Source of the DNA: Aminobacter sp. AP02
GTDB taxonomy: Bacteria > Pseudomonadota > Alphaproteobacteria > Rhizobiales > Rhizobiaceae
Reading direction: 5' to 3'
DNA length: 64,000 nucleotides
NCBI RefSeq assembly: GCF_003148805.1
Contig: NZ_QGGX01000002.1
Span: 186,001-250,000, forward strand
The notes under the pieces are model-generated. The model worked only from the letters and a program-made list of their open reading frames with translations. It did no database searches and was not told where the DNA came from. Of the stretch, positions 25,950-34,332 are shown in pieces. The position numbers and the translations under genes are program-made. The first letter of the stretch is position 1, and each line of letters begins with the position of its first letter.

Positions 25950-27215
25950 TCAGAGCTGGATGCCGGACGTCCCGAGCCCGCGCGTGATGCTGCCGGTGGT
26001 CGGCAAAAGCGGGATCAGGCAGGCCTGCAGCGCATGGTAGATGTCGGGCTTGCCGTAGAACGGGCCCGCATTGGGCTTGAGTTCATTGTCGAGCTGGGCG
26101 TGCCAGCCGCCATTGGTGCGATCGACGAAGCGGCTGGCGCAGAAGCTCCAGATGCGCCGATACCATTCCTCGTAGGCTTGATCGCCGTCGATGGCATTGA
26201 GGAAGCTGGCCGCGCCGATCGCTTCGCAGCATGGCCACCAGTAGCGGTCCTTGATGCGGGCCGAGCCGTCCCATTCGAGCGTGTAATAGAAACCGCCCCT
26301 GGCTGCGTCCCAGCCATCGGCTGTCGCCTGGCCGAACAGGTTTTTTGCGGCGTCGGGCAACCAGGCGAGCTTGCGGCCGCCGAGTTCCCAAAGCTGCAGC
26401 AACAGCCGCGCCCATTCGAGTGAATGGCCGGGTGTGGTGCCGTATGGGCGGAACATCGGGTCGCCGGAATAGTCGCGGTCGACCTTCCAATCGGCGCTGA
26501 AATGCTCGGGCAAGCGCCAGCCGGCGGCTGCCGAATGGCGGCGAATGATCAGGTCGGCGATGCGTTCGGCCATCGACAGATAGGTGCTGTCGCCTGTGGC
26601 TTCGAAGGCGGCCATCAGCGCTTCTGTCAGGTGCATGTTGGAGTTCTGGCCGCGATAGCTGTCGAAAGGTTTCCAATCGCGGGTGAATTCTTCCGCCACT
26701 GCGCCATGTCCCTCTTCCCAGAACTTCTCGGAGAGTATGGTGGAGATGTCGGTCAGCAGGCGGTCGGCGTCGGGATGGCCGGCCACCTTGGCGCTCGATG
26801 CGGCGAGCAGCACGAAGGCATGGCCATAGGCCTGCTTGGTGTCATTGGTAGGGCCCTCATACCCGACGCCCCAGAAATAGCCGCCATCGACCGCGTCGCG
26901 ATGGCCGTTCCACAGGAACTCCATGCCGTGGTCGACGAGGGTATCGGCACCGGGCCGGCCAAGCAGATGGGCGATGGAAAAGCAGTGCACCATGCGGGTG
27001 GTGACGTGGATCTCGCGGCCGGCGAACTTGCCGGGGATGGCACCCGCCGCGTAGGGCCGGCCCTGATCGTCGAGCTCGTAAAACCCACCTAGCGGATTGA
27101 GACTCTCACGCTCAAAGAATGAAAACAGCGCGTCGGCCTGCTGCAGAAGCCACAGGCGATGGCTCGGGAGCTTGGTCCATTTGGATGCGCCGGCAGTAAT
27201 TTCCAAAGAAGCCAT
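25950..27215 (-). CDS. AGE (N-acylglucosamine 2-epimerase) family isomerase
   Basis: A 421-residue (alpha/alpha)6-barrel sugar isomerase or epimerase. Family residues are visible: IHVTTRMVHCFSIAHLLGRPGADTLVDHG with the catalytic His, GGYFWGVGYEG, MHLTEALMAAFEATGD, TTPGHSLEWARLLLQL with the second catalytic His, and RYWWPCCEAIGAA. AGE-family proteins include mannose, cellobiose and sulfoquinovose isomerases; the substrate cannot be fixed from sequence alone. It lies tail to tail with the acyltransferase gene (4-bp gap) and is divergent from the desaturase. Confidence 0.9.
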   Translation of the reverse strand: MASLEITAGASKWTKLPSHRLWLLQQADALFSFFERESLNPLGGFYELDDQGRPYAAGAIPGKFAGREIHVTTRMVHCFSIAHLLGRPGADTLVDHGMEFLWNGHRDAVDGGYFWGVGYEGPTNDTKQAYGHAFVLLAASSAKVAGHPDADRLLTDISTILSEKFWEEGHGAVAEEFTRDWKPFDSYRGQNSNMHLTEALMAAFEATGDSTYLSMAERIADLIIRRHSAAAGWRLPEHFSADWKVDRDYSGDPMFRPYGTTPGHSLEWARLLLQLWELGGRKLAWLPDAAKNLFGQATADGWDAARGGFYYTLEWDGSARIKDRYWWPCCEAIGAASFLNAIDGDQAYEEWYRRIWSFCASRFVDRTNGGWHAQLDNELKPNAGPFYGKPDIYHALQACLIPLLPTTGSITRGLGTSGIQL

Positions 27216-27441
27216 GGCTACAAGTCCCCCGCGCTTTGAGGCGTCATCCTGACGTATGCCGACGACCTAAGACTTATTAGTTGCTTCACTCAACAGGAAA
27301 ACGCCACGATTTGCATGCAGCGGTGCATAGATGCTGGATACAGCGAATATGCCACGGTCGTGCCACTAGCCATGGCGCTTGCCGCGCTTTATGGACAAAT
27401 GGCGCGCTTGACCGAGTTGGCAGCGAGATTTCGGGGACTAA

Positions 27442-28536
27442 ATGACGAAATTGATGTCGTCCAAGGCGGACGGCCTGCCCACTGGGTCTGCCCAGACTGC
27501 AGATCATGTCGCGGAAAAGGCGCTCGTTCGCCGGCTTGCGTCGCATTGCAACCGCTTTCGCGATCCTGACGACCGCCGCGCGGCGTTCGAGCTGGCGGTA
27601 ACGCTTGTGCCATTCCTTCTGATGGGGGCAGCGCTGGTTTGGCTCGCTGCCTATGCCGAGCCAGTGCTTGGCGGCTGGCGCTGGCTTTTGCTGGCGCTTC
27701 TTTCGCCGGTCTGTGCTGCGTTTCTGGTCAGGCTGTTTGCGATCCAGCACGATTGCGGCCATGGCTCTTTCACCAGTTCGCGCGAGGCCAACCGCATGAT
27801 CGGCCGGGTGCTGAGCGTCTTCACCTTCACGCCCTACACGCTTTGGCAGAAGGCGCATGCCGTGCATCACGGCTCGTCGGGAAATCTCGACAAGCGCGGC
27901 ATCGGCGACATCGATACGCGCACTGTCGCCGAGTATGAGGCGATGACCACCAGCCAGCGGCTGATGTATCGTATCTACCGCAATCCGTTCATCCTGATCG
28001 TCATCGGCGTGCCGATCTACTTCCTGATCATGCACCGGCTGCCCTACAACGATGCCATTCCGCGCGTCGAGGCCTGGCGCAGTGCCGGCGGGCTCAACGC
28101 GGCGCTGGTCGTCGTCTATGGCGGGCTTGTCTTGCTGGCCGGCTGGGCGGTGATGCTGGCGGTGCTGCCCGTTGTGGTGATGGGAGCCTGGGTCGGCGGC
28201 TGGCTGTTTTATGTCCAGCATCAGTTCGAAGAGACGCGCTGGGATGCCGGCGACGCCTGGGATCTGCATGTCGCGGCCTTCGGTGGCAGCTCGTGGTATG
28301 ACTTGCCCGCTGTGGCCCAGTGGCTTACCGGGTCGATCGGCCTGCACCACATTCATCATCTGTGCAGCCGCGTGCCGTTCTACCGCCTGCAGGCCTGCTT
28401 CGACAGCAATGCGGAACTGCGCGATGCGAGCCAGACCGTCAAGCTGACCTTCTGGAAGAGCGTGGGCTGCATCAATCTCGCGCTTTGGTGCGAGAACCGC
28501 CGACGCCTCGTCACATTCGCCGAAGCGCGGGTGTAG
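27442..28536 (+). CDS. membrane fatty acid desaturase
   Basis: A 364-residue integral-membrane desaturase. The three His boxes that hold the di-iron centre are intact: HDCGH (about residue 103), HAVHH, and HHIHH in GSIGLHHIHHLCSRVPFYRL. Four to six membrane helices lie between. The pattern resembles bacterial delta-12/omega-6 type acyl-lipid desaturases, though the regiospecificity is unknown. GGGGAC precedes the ATG. Its 3' end overlaps the convergent HTH-TrpD2 gene by 26 bp, which is unusual for this compact but not tail-overlapping region. Confidence 0.92.
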   Translation: MTKLMSSKADGLPTGSAQTADHVAEKALVRRLASHCNRFRDPDDRRAAFELAVTLVPFLLMGAALVWLAAYAEPVLGGWRWLLLALLSPVCAAFLVRLFAIQHDCGHGSFTSSREANRMIGRVLSVFTFTPYTLWQKAHAVHHGSSGNLDKRGIGDIDTRTVAEYEAMTTSQRLMYRIYRNPFILIVIGVPIYFLIMHRLPYNDAIPRVEAWRSAGGLNAALVVVYGGLVLLAGWAVMLAVLPVVVMGAWVGGWLFYVQHQFEETRWDAGDAWDLHVAAFGGSSWYDLPAVAQWLTGSIGLHHIHHLCSRVPFYRLQACFDSNAELRDASQTVKLTFWKSVGCINLALWCENRRRLVTFAEARV

Positions 28537-30007
28537 GGGCCAGCCGCCCGCGCCAGAATTCGGCGGCCTGGCGACGGGCGTCGCCGAAAGCAAGCATCGG
28601 GTTCAGCGTCACAAAAGCGGCAGCGGCGGTGTCGACGACGATCCGCTCCGCCGCTTCGTCCCTGGCTTTTCCGAACCATACCGCCCGCCAATATTCGAAA
28701 CTTGTCAGGCCCGTCGGCAGCTCGGGCTTTGGTCGTGGCTGCGAGGGTATGATCAGCTCACCGGATTTGCCGCCGTCGAGCGTAAACATGGTAGTCGCCC
28801 GAAACGGGGTGGCCTGTGCCACATCGCGGCTGTTGCCCAAGACACAGAGCCTTGGCCAGTCTAGCAACATGGCGGCATCCCGGTGCAGATCGCGGTAGTT
28901 GGGCCGGAATGCCGCGAGCAGGCTTGCAGCGGCATTGAGCGGGTTGAGCAGGTGCACCACGGCGCTGAGCGGCGAGCGCATCTCCAGAAGACTGTATATG
29001 CCGAGAAGGCCATGAAGCTGCGGCGACATCGCCGCGAGCGGCATATAGCCGATGCGGTGCGCCTGTAGCGACTTCTTCGCCTCGGCGATGCTCGTCGTGA
29101 CGGGGATGCCGATGGCGCCCGCGGCGAGCTCGAGCGCGCCGCTGGCTGCCCCGCCGCCGCTGTTGCCATGCAGCAGCACGCGATAGCCGGCATCCGCCAC
29201 GAGCCGGGCTGACTGAAGAAACCATGGCGCCGATCTCGATTTCGGCGACACGTAGGCCGGCCAGTCGAGATCGGCAAACGTCGTCGGGTTCTGGGACGGG
29301 GCGAGGTGGCGCCGGCTTGCCCTTGTCAGGCCCGCCAGTTCGACAGCCGTCAATCCGCGGTATTGCAGGACCACCAGCAAGGCACCAAGCTGGATGGGGT
29401 CCGCCTCGCCCTCGAGCAGCAGCGAGAACGCCTCGTCGGCTTCCTCCAGGGATAGCGGCCGGGCGCCTCCTGCGCCGACACCGACGGTTGCGATATGCTT
29501 GGCCAGCCTTTGGCGTGGGGTGGCATCCGCACCGATCGATGCCAGTTTGCGTGCCAAGTCGGCAGGAAGCGGCTCTCCTTCGAGATAAAGGCTTGGGCGC
29601 ATGGCGAGCGGAGGCGCATCGATGATCGTGGGGTGGTTCCAGCCGGAAATGCTCGAAGCCGCTACGCTTGTACCCACTCCTCGCTCTGGGTCGAGCAGCT
29701 GTTCGGTCTCCGCCGCCACCGCGCGCAAGCGCAGGCGCAACGTTTCGGCGAAGGGTGTGGGAACCATGCCGCGTGCGCTCCTGACCAGGATCGGATCGCC
29801 GTAGAGCTCGCGAATCTGTTTCAGCAGCCGGCTCATGGCCGGAGCGCCAAGGCCGATCCTTGCGGCGGCCTTGCTGACGCTGCCTTCAACCAATAACGCA
29901 TCCAGCGCCACCAACAGCCGGAGCTGGCCAAGGCGTGGCTCGGGCGCCTTGGCGTTCAGGTTGGCCGCCATGTGCGGCAGATGCTTACACACTTCAGTTG
30001 TATCCAT
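28511..30007 (-). CDS. fusion of LysR-type HTH domain and TrpD2/YbiB-like glycosyltransferase-family domain
   Basis: A 498-residue protein with two unrelated modules. Residues about 25-105 are a LysR-type winged HTH with its linker helix (QLRLLVALDALLVEGSVSKAAARI, GAPAMSRLLKQIRELYGDPILVR, TPFAETLRLRLRAVAAETEQLL). The usual LysR effector domain is absent. From about 135 to 475 the sequence instead follows TrpD2/YbiB, the anthranilate-phosphoribosyltransferase fold family: ARPLSLEEADEAFSLLLEGEADPIQLGALLVVLQYRGLTAVELAGLT, then VLLHGNSGGG and HLLNPLNAAASLL. E. coli YbiB-type proteins bind nucleic acid rather than act in Trp synthesis. The start is ATG 30007 (GACGAG 6 nt upstream); GTG 30013 is an alternative. 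It is divergent from the TonB receptor. Confidence 0.85.
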   Translation of the reverse strand: MDTTEVCKHLPHMAANLNAKAPEPRLGQLRLLVALDALLVEGSVSKAAARIGLGAPAMSRLLKQIRELYGDPILVRSARGMVPTPFAETLRLRLRAVAAETEQLLDPERGVGTSVAASSISGWNHPTIIDAPPLAMRPSLYLEGEPLPADLARKLASIGADATPRQRLAKHIATVGVGAGGARPLSLEEADEAFSLLLEGEADPIQLGALLVVLQYRGLTAVELAGLTRASRRHLAPSQNPTTFADLDWPAYVSPKSRSAPWFLQSARLVADAGYRVLLHGNSGGGAASGALELAAGAIGIPVTTSIAEAKKSLQAHRIGYMPLAAMSPQLHGLLGIYSLLEMRSPLSAVVHLLNPLNAAASLLAAFRPNYRDLHRDAAMLLDWPRLCVLGNSRDVAQATPFRATTMFTLDGGKSGELIIPSQPRPKPELPTGLTSFEYWRAVWFGKARDEAAERIVVDTAAAAFVTLNPMLAFGDARRQAAEFWRGRLAPTPALRRM

Positions 30008-30057
30008 GCCCACTCGTCATCGAACGCGAAGCAAATCCCGGCGAGACGCGCCACCGG

Positions 30058-30084
30058 TCCAAATTGCGTTTTCCTGAATTTGGA
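30058..30084. promoter_or_regulatory. candidate LysR-type operator (perfect 8-bp arms, 11-nt spacer)
   Basis: TCCAAATT-N11-AATTTGGA is a perfect inverted repeat containing the LysR T-N11-A core (ATT-N11-AAT). It lies 50 bp upstream of the HTH-TrpD2 start and 86 bp upstream of the TonB receptor start, in the only gap between them. It is a candidate site for the fusion protein; this is inferred. Confidence 0.6.
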
Positions 30085-30169
30085 ATCGCTCGCAAACACC
30101 AAGGTTGACCGTCCCTATTCGATAAATAAGAAGACTTTTACACTCAAGTTTAAGTGATGGGGCGATTTC

Positions 30170-32344
30170 ATGAATTGTTTCAACCGTCTGGATGCGGACC
30201 GGCCAAGCTGCAGGGGTTCCAGTCGAGAGCGCGTCAGGCCGGCCGGGTTGCCTCGGGTCAACATGCTGCTTGCTTGCACCTGCCTGTCAGGCCTGGCGCT
30301 GCTTGTGTCTTCGGCTGCATTCGCACAGTCCTCGCAAAAGCCGGCGCCTGCCAACAGGGACAGCACGGTCCTGCAACAGCTCGTGGTGACGGCGTCCGGC
30401 TTCGAGCAGAACGTCAAGGATGCCCCGGCGAGCATTACGGTTGTGTCGCGCGAGCAGCTGGAGAAGGGCACGTTTCGCGATCTGACGGATGCCCTGCGCG
30501 ACGTCCAGGGTGTCACGGTGACCGGTCCGGCCAACGAAAAGGACATCTTCATCCGGGGATTGCCCGGCCAGTACACGCTGATCCTCGTTGACGGCAAGCG
30601 CCAGAGCACGCGCGAGGCGCGTGTCAACGGCAATGCCGGGTTCGAGCAGAATTTCCTGCCGCCGCTTTCGGCAATCGAGCGGATCGAGGTCGTGCGCGGG
30701 CCGATGTCGTCGCTTTACGGCTCGGATGCGATGGGTGGTGTCATCAACATCATCACGCGCAAGGTCGGCGAGACGTGGTCCGGCTCGTTCACCGCCGACG
30801 GGACAGTGCAGCAGCACGACGAGTTCGGCAGCTCCGGCCAGGGAACATTCTACCTGAACGGGCCTGTCCTCCAGGAGACGCTGGGCCTGCAGGTCTGGGG
30901 CCAGGGCCTGAAGCGCGGTGAGGATTCGCTGCTCGGGGGCATCACTGGCGCCAAGGAAGGAACACTGGGCGGGCGGCTGACTTTCGTTCCGAACGAAAAT
31001 CACGAGTTCCGGCTCGAAGGAGGCCTGGCACGGATCAAGCGCGATGCCAGCGCCGGCCAGACAATCGCTGCAAACGGCGTTTCGACCTACAACACCAATG
31101 ATCGCGACCACTGGTCGCTGACGCATATCGGTGACTGGGGCTGGACGACCTCCGAGTTCTCGTTCCAGCAGGAATGGGCCGAGCGCACGAATTTCAACTG
31201 GGACAAGAAGCGTCGCGACTTCGTGGAAAACCCCCGCTCGCCCGAAATCCGCAATTCGGTACTTGACGGCAAGTTCACCACACCGTTCGAGTTTCTCGGC
31301 TCGCACACGCTGGTGACCGGCGGGCAGGTGTTCGACGCAATGCTGACCGACCAGAACCCCGGTCGCCGGACAGGCCGCGACGAGCAGTTCCAGATCCTGC
31401 AGTGGGCGCTGTTTGCCGAAGACGAATGGCAGATCTCCGACAGCTTTGCCCTGACAAGCGGGCTCAGGATGGACAATCACCAGGAATATGGCTCGCATTT
31501 CAGCCCAAGGCTTTACGGTGTCTGGAACCCGACGGATCAATGGACGGTCAAAGGCGGTGTTTCGACCGGCTTCCGCGCGCCCGACGTGCGGGCGATCGCG
31601 CCCGGCTATGCCTACACGACCGGCGGCGGCAGCTGCACCTACGGACCGAACGGCACATGTGGGGTCATCATCGCCGACCCGAACCTAAGGGCCGAGACCA
31701 GCACCAGCTATGAATTGGGCGCGCTGTGGGACAGCCTCGGCGGCTTCACCGCCGGCGCGACCTACTTCTATACCGACTTCAAGGACAAGCTTGCCAACGC
31801 CATGGTCCTCGATGCAGCGGGAAAACCGGTGCGCTGGAGCGAAGACCCCAAGTACCGGCTCTGGTACAACTACAATATCGACGACGCCATCATACAAGGC
31901 CTGGAACTGACAGCGAGTTGGGAGGCGACCGATGCACTCTCGATCCGCGGCAGCTACACCTATACCCACTCGGAACAGCAGACAGGTACCTTTGCCGGCT
32001 TCCCGCTGGCCCGCACGCCCAAGCACATGGCCAATGTGCGGCTAGACTGGATAACGCCGATGGAGGGGCTTTCGGCCTGGGCGGCGGCGAATTATCACGG
32101 CTCGGAAATCAACGCTGGCCCTCGAATCGGAACAATCGGCAAGCCAGTGGTGCGCAACGGCGCGATCGGGCGCAAGTATGATGGCTATGCCACTGTCGAT
32201 GTCGGCGCGACCTACGCGTTCACCGAAAACTTCGTCATGAACGCGGCCGTCTACAATCTGTTCGACGAGCGGGTCGAGACCGCCGAGAACAACGCGGTGA
32301 TGGAAGGCAGGCGCGTGTGGGTGAGCCTGACCTCAAGCTTCTGA
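30170..32344 (+). CDS. TonB-dependent outer-membrane receptor (FepA/CirA-like)
   Basis: A 724-residue receptor. A long basic N-region precedes a hydrophobic signal core (MLLACTCLSGLALLVSSAAFAQ). The TonB box is STVLQQLVVTAS. The plug domain (about residues 75-185) has VTVTGPANEKDIFIRGLPGQYTLILVDGKRQ and IERIEVVRGPMSSLYGSDAMGGVINIIT. The 22-strand barrel ends in the outer-membrane signature RVWVSLTSSF with terminal Phe. The pattern is closest to ferric-catecholate/colicin-I receptors, so iron-siderophore uptake is the likely role, but no transport genes are adjacent. Control may come from the divergent HTH-TrpD2 protein. Confidence 0.92.
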   Translation: MNCFNRLDADRPSCRGSSRERVRPAGLPRVNMLLACTCLSGLALLVSSAAFAQSSQKPAPANRDSTVLQQLVVTASGFEQNVKDAPASITVVSREQLEKGTFRDLTDALRDVQGVTVTGPANEKDIFIRGLPGQYTLILVDGKRQSTREARVNGNAGFEQNFLPPLSAIERIEVVRGPMSSLYGSDAMGGVINIITRKVGETWSGSFTADGTVQQHDEFGSSGQGTFYLNGPVLQETLGLQVWGQGLKRGEDSLLGGITGAKEGTLGGRLTFVPNENHEFRLEGGLARIKRDASAGQTIAANGVSTYNTNDRDHWSLTHIGDWGWTTSEFSFQQEWAERTNFNWDKKRRDFVENPRSPEIRNSVLDGKFTTPFEFLGSHTLVTGGQVFDAMLTDQNPGRRTGRDEQFQILQWALFAEDEWQISDSFALTSGLRMDNHQEYGSHFSPRLYGVWNPTDQWTVKGGVSTGFRAPDVRAIAPGYAYTTGGGSCTYGPNGTCGVIIADPNLRAETSTSYELGALWDSLGGFTAGATYFYTDFKDKLANAMVLDAAGKPVRWSEDPKYRLWYNYNIDDAIIQGLELTASWEATDALSIRGSYTYTHSEQQTGTFAGFPLARTPKHMANVRLDWITPMEGLSAWAAANYHGSEINAGPRIGTIGKPVVRNGAIGRKYDGYATVDVGATYAFTENFVMNAAVYNLFDERVETAENNAVMEGRRVWVSLTSSF

Positions 32345-32363
32345 ACCGTGCTCCCTTGTCCGC

Positions 32364-33422
32364 TTACTGAGCCTGGACAGGGGAGGGAACGCCGATGCGG
32401 ATGAGCCGTGAAAAATCAGGGCCCAGCCCGGCTGCCCGCGCCTGCTCGTCGATATGGGCGCGGGCGCGCAGTTCCTGCATCGACAGCTGGCTGTCGAGCG
32501 CGCCGCGATCATAGGCGTATTCGGGAAGGTAGCCGTTGACGATGAGGCGCCAGTCGAGCGGGATGAGGTCGCCGACCGCTCGTATCATCTTGACGATGAC
32601 GGTGGTGCAGTTGGTGGTGATGGAATTGTAAAAACGCGGCGTCTTTGCCAAGGCATTGGCATCGGCGACATATTCGAGCAGCAGCACCCTGGCGGCTTCT
32701 GGAGATACGTTGAGCCGGTAGAGCTGGACGTCCTCGCCGCGGATGTTCGAGCGAACGCCGACCACGTCGCGTTCTTCGGCGGCGACGATAACCAGCGCAT
32801 TGCTCTTGAACAGATCGGCGAGCGGGGAGAATTTGCCGCCGTTGCGCCGCCGCACCTCGATCGACCACGCAATCTGCTCGCCGCCTTCAAAACCGAAACT
32901 CATGATGACATGGGCCATTTCCGGCCCGGCCCAATAGGACATGAACAGGTCGAGTGTCCGGACCTTGGTCAGGTCGTAGGTTTTGGTCGTCCAGCGCTCC
33001 GTGAAGTCGGTGTTGCTGCGCCATTCGAAGTCGCGAACATTGGTCAGCGTCAACATGTCTCCGTCGCGCGTTCCTGTCATCTGGCGCGAGACATCGGGCG
33101 CGAAATCGGCATGTTCGGGCGGCCGGATGGTGCTCCACCAGAGCAGAACTAAAGCGAAAGCGACTATGAAAAGCGCAATCGCATAAAGGTGCAGGCGGCC
33201 AAAGAGTGCGATGGAAGTGGCGATGCCGAGCAGCGCGAACAGGCCTGCGGCAAGCGCTCGAACCAGTTCCGGCGCCGGCACCCGGTACCATAGGGCAAGT
33301 GAAGCCCAGGCCGTTGCGGCGAGGACGATGAGCATGAGAATGATAGCGGAACCGATCCGCAAGGCGCCGCGCAAACTCACGTCCAGCCAATCCCCCCATG
33401 TTCGACGGCCTAGGGCAGCCAA
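32364..33422 (-). CDS. DUF4105 (Lnb N-terminal periplasmic domain) membrane protein
   Basis: A 352-residue protein. Three N-terminal hydrophobic helices (about residues 18-105) are followed by a periplasmic DUF4105 domain. The signature is clear: YWAGPEMAHVIMSFGFEGGEQIAWSIEVRRR, VIVAAEERDVVGVRSNIRGEDVQLYRL, and FYNSITTNCTTVIVKM with the conserved Asn-Cys-Thr-Thr, which suggests a cysteine hydrolase fold of the NlpC/P60-like or lipoprotein-converting (Lnb) kind. Its 3' end faces the TonB receptor gene with a 19-bp gap. The actual substrate is unknown. Confidence 0.88.
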   Translation of the reverse strand: MAALGRRTWGDWLDVSLRGALRIGSAIILMLIVLAATAWASLALWYRVPAPELVRALAAGLFALLGIATSIALFGRLHLYAIALFIVAFALVLLWWSTIRPPEHADFAPDVSRQMTGTRDGDMLTLTNVRDFEWRSNTDFTERWTTKTYDLTKVRTLDLFMSYWAGPEMAHVIMSFGFEGGEQIAWSIEVRRRNGGKFSPLADLFKSNALVIVAAEERDVVGVRSNIRGEDVQLYRLNVSPEAARVLLLEYVADANALAKTPRFYNSITTNCTTVIVKMIRAVGDLIPLDWRLIVNGYLPEYAYDRGALDSQLSMQELRARAHIDEQARAAGLGPDFSRLIRIGVPSPVQAQ

Positions 33423-34251
33423 TCAGGCCACCATACGCCAATCGCTATCCGACGATGGTCGGGGAGTCGAGAGTAGGCTGACTGTCGCGCAAGACGTGAA
33501 GATGTCGTGCCACCTTGCTGCCGGCCAGATTTGACAGTCGACCTTGCCCAGTATTCGAGCCAGGCAGGCCTGCTCGTCAACTCTGCCTTTTGCCTGGCGC
33601 CAGAAGTACAACCTGGCAGTGACGGACCGCGGCGGCGTTGTTGTCATAGTCGGGTTGGTTTTTCGTAGCGTCAACGAATGTCAATGAGTCGCCTGACAAG
33701 CTATATTTCAGGATGTCGAAATAAATACTGATTCTATATCAGCGATGGACCGAAGCGTTGCTTTGCAACCGTCGCGCGAAAGCCTTCAGCCAATTCTCCT
33801 GACTCAAGGTCATTTCCAGAGTTCTGCGTGGAAAAATTGCGTTGTCGCCGGCAATTTCGTCGGTTGTGGGCGCGCGATCTCCACCAAGTTCACCAAACTG
33901 ATCGGCAAGATTGAGGCAGATATCGCTCCAGCCGACCATCGAGTCGTCAACCAGCAACGGATCGACACGGTCGCAAAATCGGTCGATTCGACTGTCGAAC
34001 GGCCGCAGCTTGGAGCCAGAGCGACTAGGATTCAGCCTGAGTCGTCCAGCAACTGATCTTCCCATCGGAACAGAATGACTTTGGCGCATCATGAACAGGC
34101 GTGGGTACTTACCTCCTATGTACTGTATCGGCGCCGCAGAGACTCATGACGCGTCCAGTAGAGAGGACTCAACGCCTTGAGATCATTACAATTCTTCATA
34201 TTTGGGTAATTTCTTCTGCCTAGGTGGAGTCAACGAGATTGCTCGGACCTA
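33423..34251. other. gene-poor, lower-GC intergenic region
   Basis: More than 800 bases with visibly lower GC than the neighbours and no open frame with a recognisable domain. It contains an AT-rich patch near 33710-33740, a weak 117-codon frame on the minus strand, and AT-rich DNA at 34180-34215. It may be the remains of a lost gene or hold a small RNA. Confidence 0.5.
33739..34092 (-). CDS. possible small hypothetical protein
   Basis: An open frame of 117 codons starting MMRQSHSVPMGRSV. The second half (WSDICLNLADQFGELGGDR, then NWLKAFARRLQ) looks more protein-like than a random frame, but no family is recognised. A perfect AGGAGGT lies upstream, but 18 nt from the ATG, too far to be its ribosome site; a CTG at 34098 would be closer. 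It could be a horizontally acquired orphan, a decayed gene, or chance. Confidence 0.25.
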   Translation of the reverse strand: MMRQSHSVPMGRSVAGRLRLNPSRSGSKLRPFDSRIDRFCDRVDPLLVDDSMVGWSDICLNLADQFGELGGDRAPTTDEIAGDNAIFPRRTLEMTLSQENWLKAFARRLQSNASVHR

Positions 34252-34285
34252 AACGCGACAGGGAGGGGTTTCCTGTCGGCGTTTT
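34252..34285 (+). terminator. terminator-like hairpin with no upstream gene
   Basis: AACGCGACAGG pairs with CCTGTC-G-GCGTT (one bulged G) around a 9-nt loop, followed by TTTT. On the plus strand it has no coding sequence in front of it, so it may end a small RNA starting near 34100-34200 or act as an attenuator. Confidence 0.5.
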
Positions 34286-34332
34286 CGGGGAATGTAACGT
34301 ACAGGCAAGGCATGATTAGCTCTTAAAACGCC

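Noticed and set aside
28511-28536. Desaturase and HTH-TrpD2 tail overlap as a sign of a sequencing error
   Set aside because: Both frames keep family motifs up to near their ends and stop normally, so a 26-bp convergent overlap is acceptable.
30110-30160. Possible iron-responsive (RirA/Irr/Fur) box before the TonB receptor
   Set aside because: The AT-rich stretch contains CACT...AGTG symmetry but no TGA-N9-TCA or ICE-like pattern that I could match.
30154-30591. Plus-strand 145-codon frame overlapping the start of the TonB receptor
   Set aside because: It is an out-of-frame shadow of the receptor, whose frame carries clear domain motifs.
33745-34056. 103-codon plus-strand frame opposite the doubtful minus-strand gene
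   Set aside because: It has no ribosome site and less protein-like composition than the opposite strand; at most one of the two is real.
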